Shown here: one piece after another, positions 23,489-38,773 of the stretch | Layout: each line of letters begins with the position of its first letter | How positions within the stretch are numbered: the first letter of the stretch is position 1 | Assembly: GCA_029204225.1 (NCBI GenBank) | Contig: CM055100.1 | Span: forward strand, 65,877,812-65,941,811 | Reading direction: 5' to 3' | Length of the DNA: 64,000 nucleotides | Origin: Diphasiastrum complanatum | Lineage: Eukaryota > Streptophyta > Lycopodiopsida > Lycopodiales > Lycopodiaceae | The notes under the pieces: model-generated | Told to the model about the DNA's origin: nothing | What the model saw: the letters and a program-made list of their open reading frames with translations, nothing else | Database searches by the model: none | Made by a program: the position numbers and the translations under genes

Positions 23489-23799
23489 CCCAATATAACT
23501 CCATCCCTTTTGTATATATTTATGTGACATTTTTTCCGATCTCTGGTAGTGTTATTTTTTGTATCTTCGTTTGTTTATGATTTTTGACTGCCTCTATTTG
23601 TCTTTATTGCATAACATTTTTGTCTCGTCTATATCCATTCATAGAGAGTGCTATAGGTCAACAACTGATGGTCTTCACATGGATAGGTTTTATACCATTT
23701 TAGATCTAGTTCACTTCTATACTTATGTTATTTCAGATCTTCTACATCTAGCACATCTTTGATCAATGAGATAGTGCTACCATACTCATGCCTTCTTTG

Positions 23800-25726
23800 A
23801 GGCGGCCTGTGGCCTGTGGTTAGAAACTGAGTGATTTTTTCAACCCACAAGGGTGTGGCATCGATCTAAAAAAGGCATGCATCAGGGAGATCGTCGTTGA
23901 CTGGTGCATCGACCTTTTCAACATTCGGAAGTTTGGAAAGGTGATCGGCCATAAAGTGTCGGGTTCCTGACAACTACTCGAAAATTGAATTCCTCGAATA
24001 TTAACAAATATCAAGCTATACGTCCTGTTTTATCGGATTTATTAACAATATATAATAGGGCTTGATGGTCTATGTAGAAGGCAAAGGTTTGGCCTAGTAG
24101 ATAATGTCTGAGTTGTTGTACGACATAGACCATAGCCAATGCTTCTCTCTCGGTTGTTGTATAGTTCACTTCAGCAAGCACCAGCTGTCTGCTCAAGAAA
24201 CGTATAAGAAAATCCTTTCCATACTCGTTCGGTTGTGCTAGGATATCTCCTATGGCATACTTACTTGCGTCAGTATGCACATGGAATTCGTTCGTGTAGT
24301 CTGGGGATCGAAGTAAGGGGGCTATGGTAAGCGTTGTTTTTAACTCCTCAAAAGCTTTGATGCGCTCCTCAGTCCATCTAGGGTCTACCACAACTACATA
24401 AACGAGTCGGCGTAATCGATTATGAAAATGCGGTAATAGGTGGCCTAGGAACACGTAAACTTTCTTCACTGTCGCAAGTAGAGGCATCTCAACTATGACC
24501 TTTATTTTCGAAGGATCTATAGAGATACCATCCTTTGAAATGATATGTCCTAGGACAACCCCATGGGTGACCCAGATTTGACATTTCTCAGGGTTTAGTA
24601 AGATTCCAAACCTACGACAACGAATGAATATCTTTTCTAACGCTTTGAGGTGCTTGTCCGCTGAAGAATGTACACCCAAATCATCGAGATAAATCTCGAC
24701 AATCCGATGTAACAAATCTTGAAATGCCATTTGCATGACACGTTGAAACGTGGAAGGGGTGTTGCATAAGCCAAAAGGTATGACATTATCACCATAAACA
24801 TCATTTTCCATAGAAAAGGCAGGAGCTATTTGGACTAGGAAATAGCCACTGAAACCATCTAAGAAGCTGAAAGCTTAAGCTCCTGCCATTTCCTCAAGGA
24901 TTTGTGTAGTTAGGGGTAACGGGAAATGGTCTTTTTTCGTAACCGCGTTAAGATTCTTTAGATCAACACAAATACGAAGCTTACCATTTTTCTTGGGTAC
25001 GACTACAATGGGCGGTACCCAATCGGTATGATGGACTTCATAGATGAATCCAACATCCAGCAATTTCTTAATATCTTCATCGATCCACTCACGATAAACA
25101 GGGTTACATCTATATGGCTTAGCCCAAATAGGCTTAGCGTTGTCTTCTAATGGTATAGTATGGACCTCTACTTCAGGAGGGACCCCCTTCATTTCAGTAT
25201 AATTCCAAGCAAATACATCTCTGTATTTGCAGAGTAATGTTTCCAGATCAAAAAGCTAACTTGGCATGAGGTGGGCTCCGACTAGAACAATGCGATCCAC
25301 ATCCTCATCAGGATCTTTAAGATTTAGCTCGATGGTTTTGGCTGGTCCTTCAAAGGATTGGGAATCTCTTGTAGGTTCTCGTTGTGGTTGTGGCAGCTGG
25401 ATGACATCATCAAGTGTGAAGTCCTTAAACTTGCTTGGTAGACCAAAAGGTGGTTCCACAAAGTTCTCTGGAACTTTTGGGATCACCTGCGTGGATGTGC
25501 TACCAGATGTGAAAGCTTGATCGGAGGTTTCGTCCTTTGGGTATTCATACAATGGCTTGATTGGTTTCTTAAGCTTCTCGCACATTTGTTTTTGTCGCTC
25601 AATTAATTTTGTGTCGACGAGTTTGTGTTTTTGGAATCGAGGTTTTTTGGGTTGTTGGGGAGGCGGTGTGGTTTCCTCGTGAATCAATTCCTCGTCTATT
25701 GTTTCCCAGACTTCGTCTAGATACAT
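23800..25726 (-). pseudogene. Ty3/gypsy pol remnant: reverse transcriptase and RNase H, minus strand
   Basis: A single minus-strand frame from 25,726 to 24,011 is broken by in-frame stops at about 25,256 and 24,875. It starts with a linker (VWETIDEELIHEE...), then DRIVLVGAHL, as found upstream of RT in Tat-like elements. RT motifs follow: KPYRCNP, WVPPIVVVPKKNGKLRICVD, VIPFGLCNTPSTFQRVM and the catalytic EIYLDDLGVHS. The thumb/connection has GVVLGHIISKDGI. RNase H has FHVHTDASKYAIG, TTTEREALAMVY and FAFYIDHQAL. A frameshift near 24,010 separates the RNase H tail (about 23,970-23,850). No retropepsin Asp-Thr/Ser-Gly motif is evident. Confidence 0.88.
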
Positions 25727-25743
25727 GTCCCATTTGTTCTCTT

Positions 25744-26553
25744 CTAGTTCCAGATTATGGCTTGGTGCATATTCATTCTACTGAAACCGGTGTCAAAGTG
25801 TCCACGAACTCGAGCCCAGGTTTGCTCAGAAGGGCAATGAGAAGGTTCAAACAAGTTTATGCGAATAATATTGTCAAAGGCTACGAGTGTCTCAAGGGAA
25901 GTATTTTTGTTCAGAGCGACAACTCTGTAGGTTTGTACTTCTTTTTCAGTCAGATGTGCAAGTAATATCCAGAGTTCAATGGGTACGGGAGCAAGAAAGT
26001 TCACAGTGGGTAAGCTCCAAAGTTTAAAGGCAGTACGAGCATATTTTAACTCAATAGTTCGACTAGGGACTATGGAAATTTGGCAGTTTTTAGCTTGCCA
26101 GAACTCAAAGTTAGATTGGTCTCCAATGTCACAGATATTTTGCGAAAAGATTTCAAGTTGTGAAGCACTATCTTCATCTAACTCATCTAAGAAACCAAGA
26201 GGATGCGGAGACGAGGGTGTATCAGGAATGGAAGGAGTAGGTTCAGCAGACAAGGATTCATTTTCTTTTTGAAGGCAGGAGAAGACTTTTTTGATATTCT
26301 GGTTAAAAAATCTTTCTTCATTTTCATATTTCTCAGCAATATTGGCTATATCAGCAGCAAAAATTTTCATAGTTCCCAAGGGGTCAATACGGGTTTTACC
26401 AAACTCCATATAAATCTTAACCCAATGTAAGGTATCTAAAAGATCAATCAAGCAGAGCACTTTATCCTCTGGCCCAACAACAATATAGGTAGCACGATCA
26501 ATTTGAATAATAAAACTATGCAACATCACAGCTCTTTTCATGCAACAAATCAA
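25744..26553 (-). pseudogene. Uncharacterised reading frame upstream of the gypsy pol remnant
   Basis: An open frame of 269 codons lies immediately before the pol linker in minus sense but in a different phase. I recognise no domain. It contains GPEDKVLCLIDLLDTLHW, an acidic Ser/Pro-rich linker (PTPSIPDTPSSPHPLGFLDE) and a C-terminal part with AHLTEKEVQTYRVVALNKNT. Position suggests gag or a gag-pol linker, but no zinc knuckle is present and the sequence does not look like a standard gag. A captured host fragment is the alternative. Confidence 0.45.
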
Positions 26554-28276
26554 AGTTTGTATGAATCGATTAGGGGGACGAAGGGGATCCTCGTAACCAA
26601 GATCAACAACATCTTGAAACCAACCTAAGGACTAAACCATGAAAAAAAGCCTTTGTTAGCCTATGAATCCACGTAAAGGTTTGATACTATCCCGACCAGA
26701 GGACAGTTAGATTTACACCACAAGGATGCATAGAGGGAGATTAATGAAACATAGCTCCCATTGCCAAAGCAAGACCAAACCTTTTGAAACTTTATTCATA
26801 ATCCAACAAGGTAAAACATAGCTGAAAGCATACAGTACTTCAAAGAAAAAGCACCGTAGAGCAAAACAAATGGTGTCAATGTTGAATGTTAATTGTTATC
26901 CATGTCCAAAATAAGTCTAGCAGCTTAACAGCTTAAAATATTTGATGATCTTCCCTATGTAAAACGTGATTAATAGCGATAGGCTTTCCCATATTATTAC
27001 CGTATCAGGACATTCCGCCATTTTGATCAGTTTTATGGTACTGGTCTGTATCAATTTATAAAGTTAAAGCATATGCATTTGAAAAATAACTGTCCTATAT
27101 AGGTGGCGATTTGCAAATGAGAGATAGCATGGATCAGTACTCATATATGGGGCAAGTCCATGCCATACCAATACCTGAACCCATAATAGGTAATGTACCA
27201 GTTTCAAAACTCTTGAGAATATCTATGCTTTCCAAGAGTATGCCAGCTACCGCCCAGTTTCATTAATTTTAAATACCGATCGTGTCTTAAGAAACAATAC
27301 AACAATACCTGCATGTGGTTATAATTAGCCAAGTATTTACCCTAACACTTGCAATAGGATTAGGGCAAATCCATGCCATACCAATCCCTACTAGTGTAGT
27401 GATCCCTTGCACAAATCCATGCACATTAAGGGCGCCTAGTTTATTATTACTTGTCTATCATCATATGTGTAGCCAAAGTTACCTATGCATGTTTTCAGTG
27501 CGGAATGAAAGAAATAAGTAAAATAGTTTTTGTTATCTTGCTATAAATACAAACCAGAACCTTTTCCTACCACCATTCATAAACGTAGATTATTCTTATT
27601 GTATACACCATTACGGAATTGTAAATCAGTGAACGAAGTGAAGTGTTGCAATACTAGCCTGAATAGATGTTGCATACGAATCTTGTGAGGAAGTCATACT
27701 TGTTTACGAAAGTCATTTCCTTCGAAGGTGATAATAAGCGATTTTTGAGTCTAGTTTTTGCCATAACAATGATAGCATAAAAAGCCATGCCAATCAAGAT
27801 ATATTTACATATGAAACAAAGTATATGCTTATGTTTTAGCAAAGAGAGCATACATTTGGTCTGTTCATGAAGATGCTAGTAATAACACATACCTGTATGA
27901 GAGCATATTCCAAATCCGGCAATGGAATCGAGATGCAATAATGCAGTATAGAAGTTGCTTTGAAGCAAGGGACATATGGCATTGTTTATCATTGCATGTA
28001 CTCAACTTATCATAACCCATAAGTCACAAGGTGATTAAAACAACTTTCAGAATGCAGTAGTTTGTTGTCTACCAGCGATGAACCAATAGTAGCATTAAAA
28101 AGACAGATCTCCACGTATTCTGTAGTGCTATCATCGATGTCCTTTCAGCGATGAAGGTGCAACATACATGTTTATACGACTATACAATCAATCGAGTGTT
28201 TTAAAGACAATGTAATCAACGGATGTATTGGTGATCCGTGAAGCACAAGTATCAAGCTATATACTTGTATATAGCT

Positions 28277-28480
28277 TGAATGCATAGAGTAGAAATGCAT
28301 TGTCAGCGCATGATCAACGTGTACATAACTCACATCAACACCGCAACGTTTTGTGCACATATGGAAACATACTTGTCTATGCTCATGAATGCATAGAGTA
28401 GAAATGCATTGTCAGCGCATGATCAACGTGTACATAACTCACATCAACACCACAACGTTTTGTGCAAATATGGAAACATA
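28277..28480. repeat. 109-bp tandem duplication, nearly identical copies
   Basis: The block beginning TGAATGCATAGAGTAGAAATG starts at 28,277 and at 28,386. The copies differ at only a few positions (CACCGCAACG versus CACCACAACG, GTGCACAT versus GTGCAAAT), so the duplication is recent. Confidence 0.93.
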
Positions 28481-30865
28481 ATTTAAACATTTCCATAAGA
28501 GCAATAAATCGCGATTAACATCATATACTTCCTTCTTAAATGAGTGGAAAGCATTCATCATACGAGTATTATACCAAAAGGTGTTGGATCGCGATGCCCC
28601 GCCCTCCTTATGCCATAGTTTAAAATCTACAAACATTTTCCACAAGCATTTCTTCCGTATGCTATCAAAATGAAAAGCAATAGAGAAAAGAGGCATACCG
28701 TTCCGTGTGATCGAGCTGAACAAAGAACCGTAGATGGGCGCTACCATGCATAAGCCACCATGAGGAAGAGGAAGATGAGGAGGAGAAGAAGGAAGCATAG
28801 TGAAGGCATTGATAGTGGCGCCCTCTTTTATAACCTTTTGATAGCATGAAAATGGAGGGAAAGTCCATTTTTGAATTTTGGGGGGGTGTGGAGGGGGTTT
28901 ATTTTTGTATAGCTTAAGTTGAATGGTTGCAGGGTAGGTAGTGGTTGGTAGAAGGGGGGAGGGCTGGCTGGAGGTTTTTGGCAATGAGTTATTTTTTTTT
29001 TTCAATTTCTAGTAATACCATGGGCATTTTTTAGTAGTTATAGACTACGGAAATGAGAATGCAGTTAAGGCTAAATTATTGAATTGTAATGGCTTAAGAA
29101 TTGTGTAAATTAGAGTTCGGTTGCATAATTATGGTTTTTCGGCATTGTTATTGCTTGGACAACATTTGCGGAATTCAATGGTTATAATTTTAATTGGCGA
29201 TTGGGTCTATTAAAACTAAGTTGTTCTAAACTAAGTTTTTAGACAATGCTATATTATGAAAAATTACACCCGTAATGAATGTAAAGTGAACATAAATTAA
29301 AAAAAAACATTCAGTTTTCACTTGCAAATGGACAAGAATGATGCTCATGTGGAAGGGGGACGTGGGAATCCATCTGGCATCATCATGTAGTCATGACACG
29401 GAAATTTGCCCGGCATCACCGGCAGTGATGACCCCCTACAATAAAGCAATAAATTGAAATCTGTTCAATTAATTACAAGCCATTCATTCATACAACTTGG
29501 GTTTTTAACTGGAAATTTTTTTCGGCGATAAAAACGTCCCAAAGTTGTCGATGACTGGGTACACCGTTAGTCAAGCTATTTTAGCTTGCACAACGTCCCA
29601 GAGGAAAAACAGATATTGTCAGTTTTGTTGTTTCTTGACGGCAAAGCCTCCTCGTGGTAGAGGGCCCTACCCATGAAATTGGTGACTTAAGTTGGATTCC
29701 TAGTGGAATTTCGTAAGGCTTTAGTTACAATTGATGATTCTGATTGAAAATTTGCTTTATTAACTGCAAAATGGGCAACCGAGAATTGGACACTTATGTC
29801 TAGGAGTTGGATTTTTTGGCCAAGGTGCTGCTTTTTGATAAAAAGTTGGCGCAATGGCAGTTCATTCTTGGACTGCAAGCCGATTTTCAAAACGAGTGCA
29901 AACGTAATATCCTCCAATCTTTGGAAGTACTATCCGTGTGGCCAAGGCCTATGATAGCACCATAGTTGCCTCGCAAAAAAGTGTGCACGACCAAACAGCT
30001 TCAAAGCCTTAGATGGAAAAGTCTAAAAATAAAAGAAAAAAACATTTTTTTGATGAGCTTGAAGCTTAGGCGTACCCATACTCTAAGAAAATAAGAACAT
30101 GAGAAGCATGAGGTTATTCCCACTTATTTTTTTAGTTGGAATTGGTACTCTGAAAGTGGAAAATGAAATTCCCGAGAACTTCAATGGTATCGATGTTTCA
30201 GTCTCAATCGATTTATGAATCATTCATATCAATCAGGATTTTTGGGACAGGTTGATCAGGAAGTGGAGGGCCTTTGTGGAGGAAGAACCTAATGGTATGG
30301 GATGCATGCGATTCCAAAAAGACAATCTAAAACTAATTGGATCAGTGTGACCATAGTATGGCCAATGATGCCAAATACTATGCGTCATAAAATGAGTGTT
30401 TTGTCAGAAATTTGAGATATTGGTCATGACCCCTTATGGATATCTTAAATTTACAAAATCGAAAACCCGCAAGCTATTTTTTTATATTAAGAATATATCT
30501 GTGAATTTCTTAAACATTTATTAACTTGATTTCTTGTGATTCCTTGGAAGGTAATTTTTATTACTTGTGGACCTTGGACAATGTAACAGAAAGGGTTAAT
30601 GGATTCGTTTTCTAAAGTGTTTTTCTTGCATGAATCTTCAATAAGTCCTTTTATGATTTACAGTTCAATTCTCAGTGTGGGTAACGAAGAAGATCTTTTG
30701 AAAGTCATTCACGAAAATGTGTTGGGACATTTACAGTATTTGATTACGATGATGCAACACCTTTCTTGACTTTAAAGTTTTTCTCGAATTTCTTCTTGAA
30801 ACTTCTCCTAGGGCAAATCTAGACTGATATGCACCCCTTGGAAACTCGTGTGGTTTCCTGTTTAA

Positions 30866-30878
30866 AGGGGGAGAAGTA
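30866..30878 (+). other. Possible polypurine tract of an LTR element
   Basis: AAAGGGGGAGAAG lies after sequence typical of the 3' end of plant LTR elements. If real, an LTR would begin just right of it and run toward about 31,590. I found no second LTR or matching pol nearby. Confidence 0.3.
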
Positions 30879-31626
30879 AGAAGAAAAGAAAGTTATCAAG
30901 AACAAACATCTATCATAGATTCCAGGAGGAATCTGATAGATGACGGATCTATTTCTAAAATCAGCAAAGATAGGATATTTTTTATATTACAAAAATCCTT
31001 TAGGGATTATAGTAGATATCTTGTTAGAAGATATAACAAGAGGAAATTAGAAAACACTCTTGTAGTAGAAGAGTTGCTGATTACAAGTCCGATTGATTTG
31101 TGTCAGAACTAGGGAATTCTACTGCAAGATAGTGAAACTTGTTCCTTGCTTGTTGTAGTCAACTTGATCTTAGAATGAACTTGGATCCCTAGGTTGAAAC
31201 AAAGAATGAAATTCACTTTTGTAACATATTCTTTTGAGATCATCTCCGATTGATATTTTGGTTGCGAAATAGCACTTTTTTGAGAAATATTCTCTCTTAG
31301 AGGATAACCAAGTTATAGGATTCTCGGTTAAAAAAGTATTGTGTACAGATCAGGTAATATATGTAGAGATATGTTATGTAGTGCACCTTGTGTGATCATA
31401 AAACCTTTTTGTACAAACTTTTAACAATGTGGATCTACAAAGGATTCCTTGGACTAAGTTTAAATGCATGCATAAACTAGTCATTAAAACATAGGCATAT
31501 TGATGAGAATTGTATAGAGACAATTTCTCACTAGGTTATAGTGATTTCTCATTGAGAATTCCTTATTGACCTAGAATAGATTTAGAATCAGATTAAATGT
31601 CCAACAAGGTGTTACAGTGCACTACT

Positions 31627-32935
<1,309 letters not shown>

Positions 32936-32950
32936 TGGTATCAGAGGTCA
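32936..32950 (+). other. Primer-binding site of copia 1
   Basis: TGGTATCAGAGGTCA starts directly at the end of the 5' LTR. It matches the initiator-tRNA-Met primer-binding consensus used by plant copia elements (TGGTATCAGAGC). Confidence 0.9.
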
Positions 32951-33307
32951 AAGATCAAAGCGCATTTTTGGATGATTCATGGTTTAAATCTAGAGCAACT
33001 CAACACATGACCAATCAATGTGAGATCTTCAGCTCCTACACGCCTTACAACATGAAGAAATTTGTTCATCTTGGTGACAAACTCACACTATTGAAGGTGA
33101 AGGTACTGTAAGATTGCGATTTTAGCATGATCAATTCAAATTACTATCAAAAGTCTTATATGTTCCTAAACCCTCTACAAATCTGTTATCAGTAAGTAGA
33201 ATTCAGATTTAGGTCATAAGGTAGAATTCGAATCTGATCAATGCAGAATTATTGATAGGAGTGATAAGATCCTTGCACTCGGCAAGAGGCAAGGTTACCT
33301 ATATAGA

Positions 33308-34093
33308 TTGGCACACTGTTATTATGAGTCTAGTCAAGCCTTGAAAATCTCTGTTCTAGTCAATAAAGCATTACTATGTCATCATCGCTTAGGACACGTG
33401 AATTATGCATCTATTTTGAACATGTCCAGACAATCCATGGTCCTTAATCTCGACTATCCTTCTAGTAAGGTCAATCTCCTTGTATGTCATAGCTGTATCT
33501 TTGGAAAGCAGGCTAGGATTCCTTTTAGATCAAACCATATGCATGTAGCAAAAGGTCTATTAGATGTTGTTCATACATATATATGTGGACCTATGCAAAC
33601 TCCTTCATTGCTAGATGAAAAGTACTTCATTACATTTATTGACGAATTTCCCAGAAGAACAATTGTTTATTTCATTAAACAGAAATCAGAGATTTTCATC
33701 AAATTCAGACAATTCAAAGAGCATGTTAAGAATCAAACTAGTAAACGAATCAAAGCACTGAAGTCAGATAACATGAGAGAATACATCTCCAACGAATTCA
33801 AGGAGTACTGCTTTAACAACGACATTGAGCAACAATATATCACCTCCTATTCGCCTCAGTCAAATGGTCTTGTTGAGAGAAAGAACAGTACCTTAGTGGA
33901 ATCGGCAAAGTGCATGTTATCACATGCGACACTTTCGAAGTCCTTCTGGGCTGAAGCTATTTCAACAACAACCTATATTCAGAACAAATGTCCTACTAAA
34001 TGCCTCTCAGACAAAACACCATTCGAAGTTTGGACATGTACCAGACCTTCTTTATTAAACTTACGAGTTTTTGGATGTACTGCTTTTGCATAG
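33308..34093 (+). pseudogene. Copia 1 integrase, first catalytic Asp lost
   Basis: A 261-codon frame with the zinc-binding HHRLGHVN...CHSCIFGKQ region and the integrase core. In the first catalytic position copia elements have H-S-D-[VI]-C-G-P; here it reads HTYICGPM, with Tyr for Asp. The second Asp (KSDNMREY) and the Glu (GLVERKNSTL) remain. It ends at a stop after FGCTAFA. Just upstream, at 32,968-33,030, protease-like sequence (ATQHMTNQ) has lost the Asp-Ser-Gly catalytic triplet. Confidence 0.88.
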
Positions 34094-34529
34094 ATATCTC
34101 GTGATCTAAGGAAGAAGCTTGACTTCCGGAGTATCAAATGTGTTTTCATCAGCTACACTACTTCAGATCAAACCTACAAGCTGTTCGATCCCAACTAGTC
34201 GAAGATATTCACTAACCGGGATGTCATCTTCATCGAAGATCAGTTTTAAGACTCAAAAAAAAGGGCAGTTCCCATGTAGTCGACCTGTCAAATTCTCCTG
34301 ACGCATTGAACTTTCCAGTTTCGCAGACGACTATTCCTATTGAAAGTCCAAGCTCTTCTACTTTCAACGAACAATGAATCAATGACGAATCAGAAGATGA
34401 TGATGTTGCAGTTCAGCAACTACGGTATGATCGAAACGATCAACTTCCTCTATTATCCAAAAGATCTTCAAGAACCAGCAGACCACTTAACTGGTATATC
34501 GACAAGTCTGCAGCAACCTACCTTGCTCA

Positions 34530-36100
34530 GGAACCGACGTTTGTCCAAGAGACACTCAGTCAACCTGATTCCAATCTCTGGAAAGAAGCTATGGATAAAG
34601 AGTATTCATCTCTTATCAAGAACCAGACATGGACGATTGTCAAATTACCTGCTAGCAAAAACATAGTTGATTGAAAATGGATTTTCAAAATCAAGTACAA
34701 TGTAGATGGAAGCATCAACAGGAGAACGGCACAACTTGTCGCCAGAGGATTTTCTTAGATATACAACGTCGATTACACTGAGGCCTTTAGTCCAGCAGTC
34801 AAGCATTCTTCTATTCAACTTTTGCTATCATTTGTCGCTGCAGTAGATTTGGAAATACATCAAATGGATGTACAGACAACATATCTCAATGGAGTTATCT
34901 AAGAAGACATTTACATGGTGCAACCCAAAGGTTATATTATCGAGGGTAAACACAATCATGTGTGTAAACTCCATAAGGTACTTTATGGCTTGAAGCAATC
35001 TGCTTGAGCATGGTTTCAAAGAATCAATACTTTCTTTATTGATCATGGCTACACATCTAGCTCTTCAGATTCAAACATTTACTTAAAAATAGTGCAACAA
35101 TCTTTTATCATTATCACATTATACATGGATGATACATTGCTTTTCAACAACAATACCGATCTGATAACAGAGGAGAAGACAATTCTATCTTCCGAATTCG
35201 ACATGACCGATCTGGGCGAAGCTCATTTCTGCCTTGGTATACAAATCCACAAAGATAGAAAACAGAAATTGATCTACATTACACAACAAAGATACATTTA
35301 CAACATTTTAGTTAGATATAATCTGATCATTTGCAAGTTAGCTCTCTCACCAATGGAACTAGGACTCAAATTGTCAAAGGACCAGTGTTCCCAAACAATT
35401 CATGAGAAGCAGCAGTGAGTATACTTACCATTCTATTATAGGATCTCTTATGTACGCCATGATTTGTATCAGGCCAGACATAGCTTTTGCAATCAGCTCT
35501 CTCAGTCAGTTTATGACTAATTCTGGTATACCACATTGGAAGGCTCTTATCAGAGTCATGAGATATCTTCGAGCTACTATGGACTTTTGCATTTGTTATG
35601 GAGCAGTCAGCAACGACAAACTCAATTTACTCAGTGGTTTCACATATGCAAGTTGGGCAGGAGATGTAGACACTTGTAAATCTACTTTCGGATTTACATT
35701 CTTCCTCAACAATGGTCCAGTTTCCTGGAATAGTTGCAAGCAATCTTTGATAGCTCTATCTTCCACTGAACAAGAGTATATCGCAGCCTCTCAAGCTACA
35801 AAGGAAGCAATTTGGTTGAGGAACTTACTCTCAAATATTGGTCTGAATCAATACGCTTCGACGACATTATTTTGTGATAATCAAAGTGCCATCGCTTTAT
35901 CAACCAACCCTCGATCTCATTCCAGGAGTAAACACATTGAACTAAAATATCATTTCGTCAGAAGCAAAGTTCTCAACGAAGAGGTCAGATTGCAGTACTG
36001 TAGAATGCAAGATATGACAGTTGATATTTTTACCAAAGCATTATGTTTGGAATCACACAGAAGATTCTGTGTAAAACGAAGTTTGAAGGTCAAGGCATTC
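34530..36100 (+). pseudogene. Copia 1 reverse transcriptase and RNase H, with stops
   Basis: RT begins near WKEAMDKEYSSLIKNQTW (34,575) and runs through stops and frame changes to the catalytic YMDD (35,122) and the GEAHFCLGIQI region. RNase H follows from about 35,640: ALSSTEQEY, FCDNQSAIALS, RSKHIEL and VDIFTKAL. Stops near 34,670, 34,757, 34,900 and 35,006, and a frame change near 35,410, make it non-functional. Confidence 0.85.
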
Positions 36101-36109
36101 AACGATTCA

Positions 36110-36122
36110 TATCAAGGGGGTG
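36110..36122 (+). other. Polypurine tract of copia 1
   Basis: ATATCAAGGGGGTG directly precedes the TGTTGG start of the 3' LTR, the expected plus-strand priming site. Confidence 0.85.
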
Positions 36123-37429
<1,307 letters not shown>

Positions 37430-37669
37430 CTACTAGTGGTGCATGGGCCTTGGAGGGTATGAGTATACCTACTCTCACTAGTGCACGCTTGATTGCATGA
37501 TTGGTAGCTACGTGATGCTAGAATGATTCCTCATTCCTCAATGAGATTGATCCATAGCTTGGGGGCTAGATCCGTTCGATCTAGGATTGGTTGGCTTGGT
37601 TGTCCACCATCCGTTCCCTTTGTGGTTGCTTGTTTTGGCATGCTTAGAATAGGATCCTTGGTTAAGGAC

Positions 37670-37863
37670 TTTATACGCGCCCTCCCCGTAACCCCTCCCT
37701 TGCGCCCTCCATGTGCGTGCCCTCCATGTGCCCCCCTCCCTGCTCACCCTCCTTGCGCGCCTCCTCGCTCGCCCTCCCTGCGCTCCTCCATGTGTGTGCA
37801 CCCTCCTCGTGTGTCGTCCCTCTGCGCCCATGCTCTCCCTGCACCCTCCCCATGCCCCCTCTC

Positions 37864-37865
<2 letters not shown>
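37670..37865. repeat. C-rich degenerate minisatellite
   Basis: Imperfect units like GCGCCCTCC and CCATGTGC repeat over about 190 bp, immediately before a (GA)n tract. The composition is much more GC-rich than its surroundings. Open frames on both strands are compositional. Confidence 0.75.
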
Positions 37866-37913
<48 letters not shown>

Positions 37914-38100
37914 CATGACATAGGGAAAATAGGTGTGACATAGGGAGAAAAATAGAGAAAGAGAGAGTGTAGGCGTGACATTAGGCTATAGGTATGTCAA
38001 GTTTTGGGGGCCCTACCAAATGGATGGATAATATGTCATGCATCATATTCCATGCTTAAACGATTCTAGTCCACTTTTTTAACTAAAAAATGTTCATGTC

Positions 38101-38128
38101 GGAGGATGCACCCATGGGTGCATCCTCC
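38101..38128. repeat. Perfect 28-bp palindrome without loop
   Basis: The arms GGAGGATGCACCCA and TGGGTGCATCCTCC meet with no spacer. Confidence 0.95.
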
Positions 38129-38273
38129 TACCCCATGGATAGGCACAAATGTGACACACAAAAATATATATATATATATATTTTTTAGTCGTATATTTGT
38201 GCATGCGTGTAGGTAGTAGAGCATAGTGTGCCCGTCGATGGCGGGCGGCCGATGATGTGGGTGTGTGTATGGA

Positions 38274-38397
<124 letters not shown>

Positions 38398-38586
38398 CAT
38401 GACATAGGGGAAATAGGTGTGACACAGGGAGAAAAATAGAGAAAGAGAGAGTGTAGGCGTGACAATAGGTTATAGGTATGTCAAGTTTTGGGGGCCCTAC
38501 CAAATGGATGAATAATATGTCATGCATCATATTTTATGCTTAAACGATTCTAGTCCACTTTTTTTAACTAGAAAAATGTTCATGTC

Positions 38587-38622
38587 GGAGGATGCACCCA
38601 TGCAACCATGGGTGCATCCTCC
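38587..38622. repeat. 36-bp hairpin: 16-bp arms, CAAC loop
   Basis: The duplicated counterpart of the palindrome at 38,101, here with arms GGAGGATGCACCCATG and a four-base loop CAAC. The 28-bp version looks like a loop-deleted form. Confidence 0.95.
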
Positions 38623-38646
38623 TACCCCATGCATAGGCACAAATGT

Positions 38647-38730
<84 letters not shown>

Positions 38731-38773
38731 CTGAAATCATATATTTTGTTTATCCTTGAGAGTGGTATTCATT

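Larger units (their letters stand above)
26554..31626. other. Intergenic DNA, no gene recognised
   Basis: AT-rich sequence without a convincing reading frame. It contains a recent 109-bp tandem duplication (28,277-28,480) and a possible retroelement polypurine tract (30,866-30,878), both listed separately. The 5' LTR expected for the minus-strand gypsy remnant should lie here, but I could not identify it. Confidence 0.5.

Noticed and set aside
28439-29005. 188-codon minus-strand frame
   Set aside because: No domain, starts inside a recent tandem duplication, and compositionally biased by poly-purine runs.
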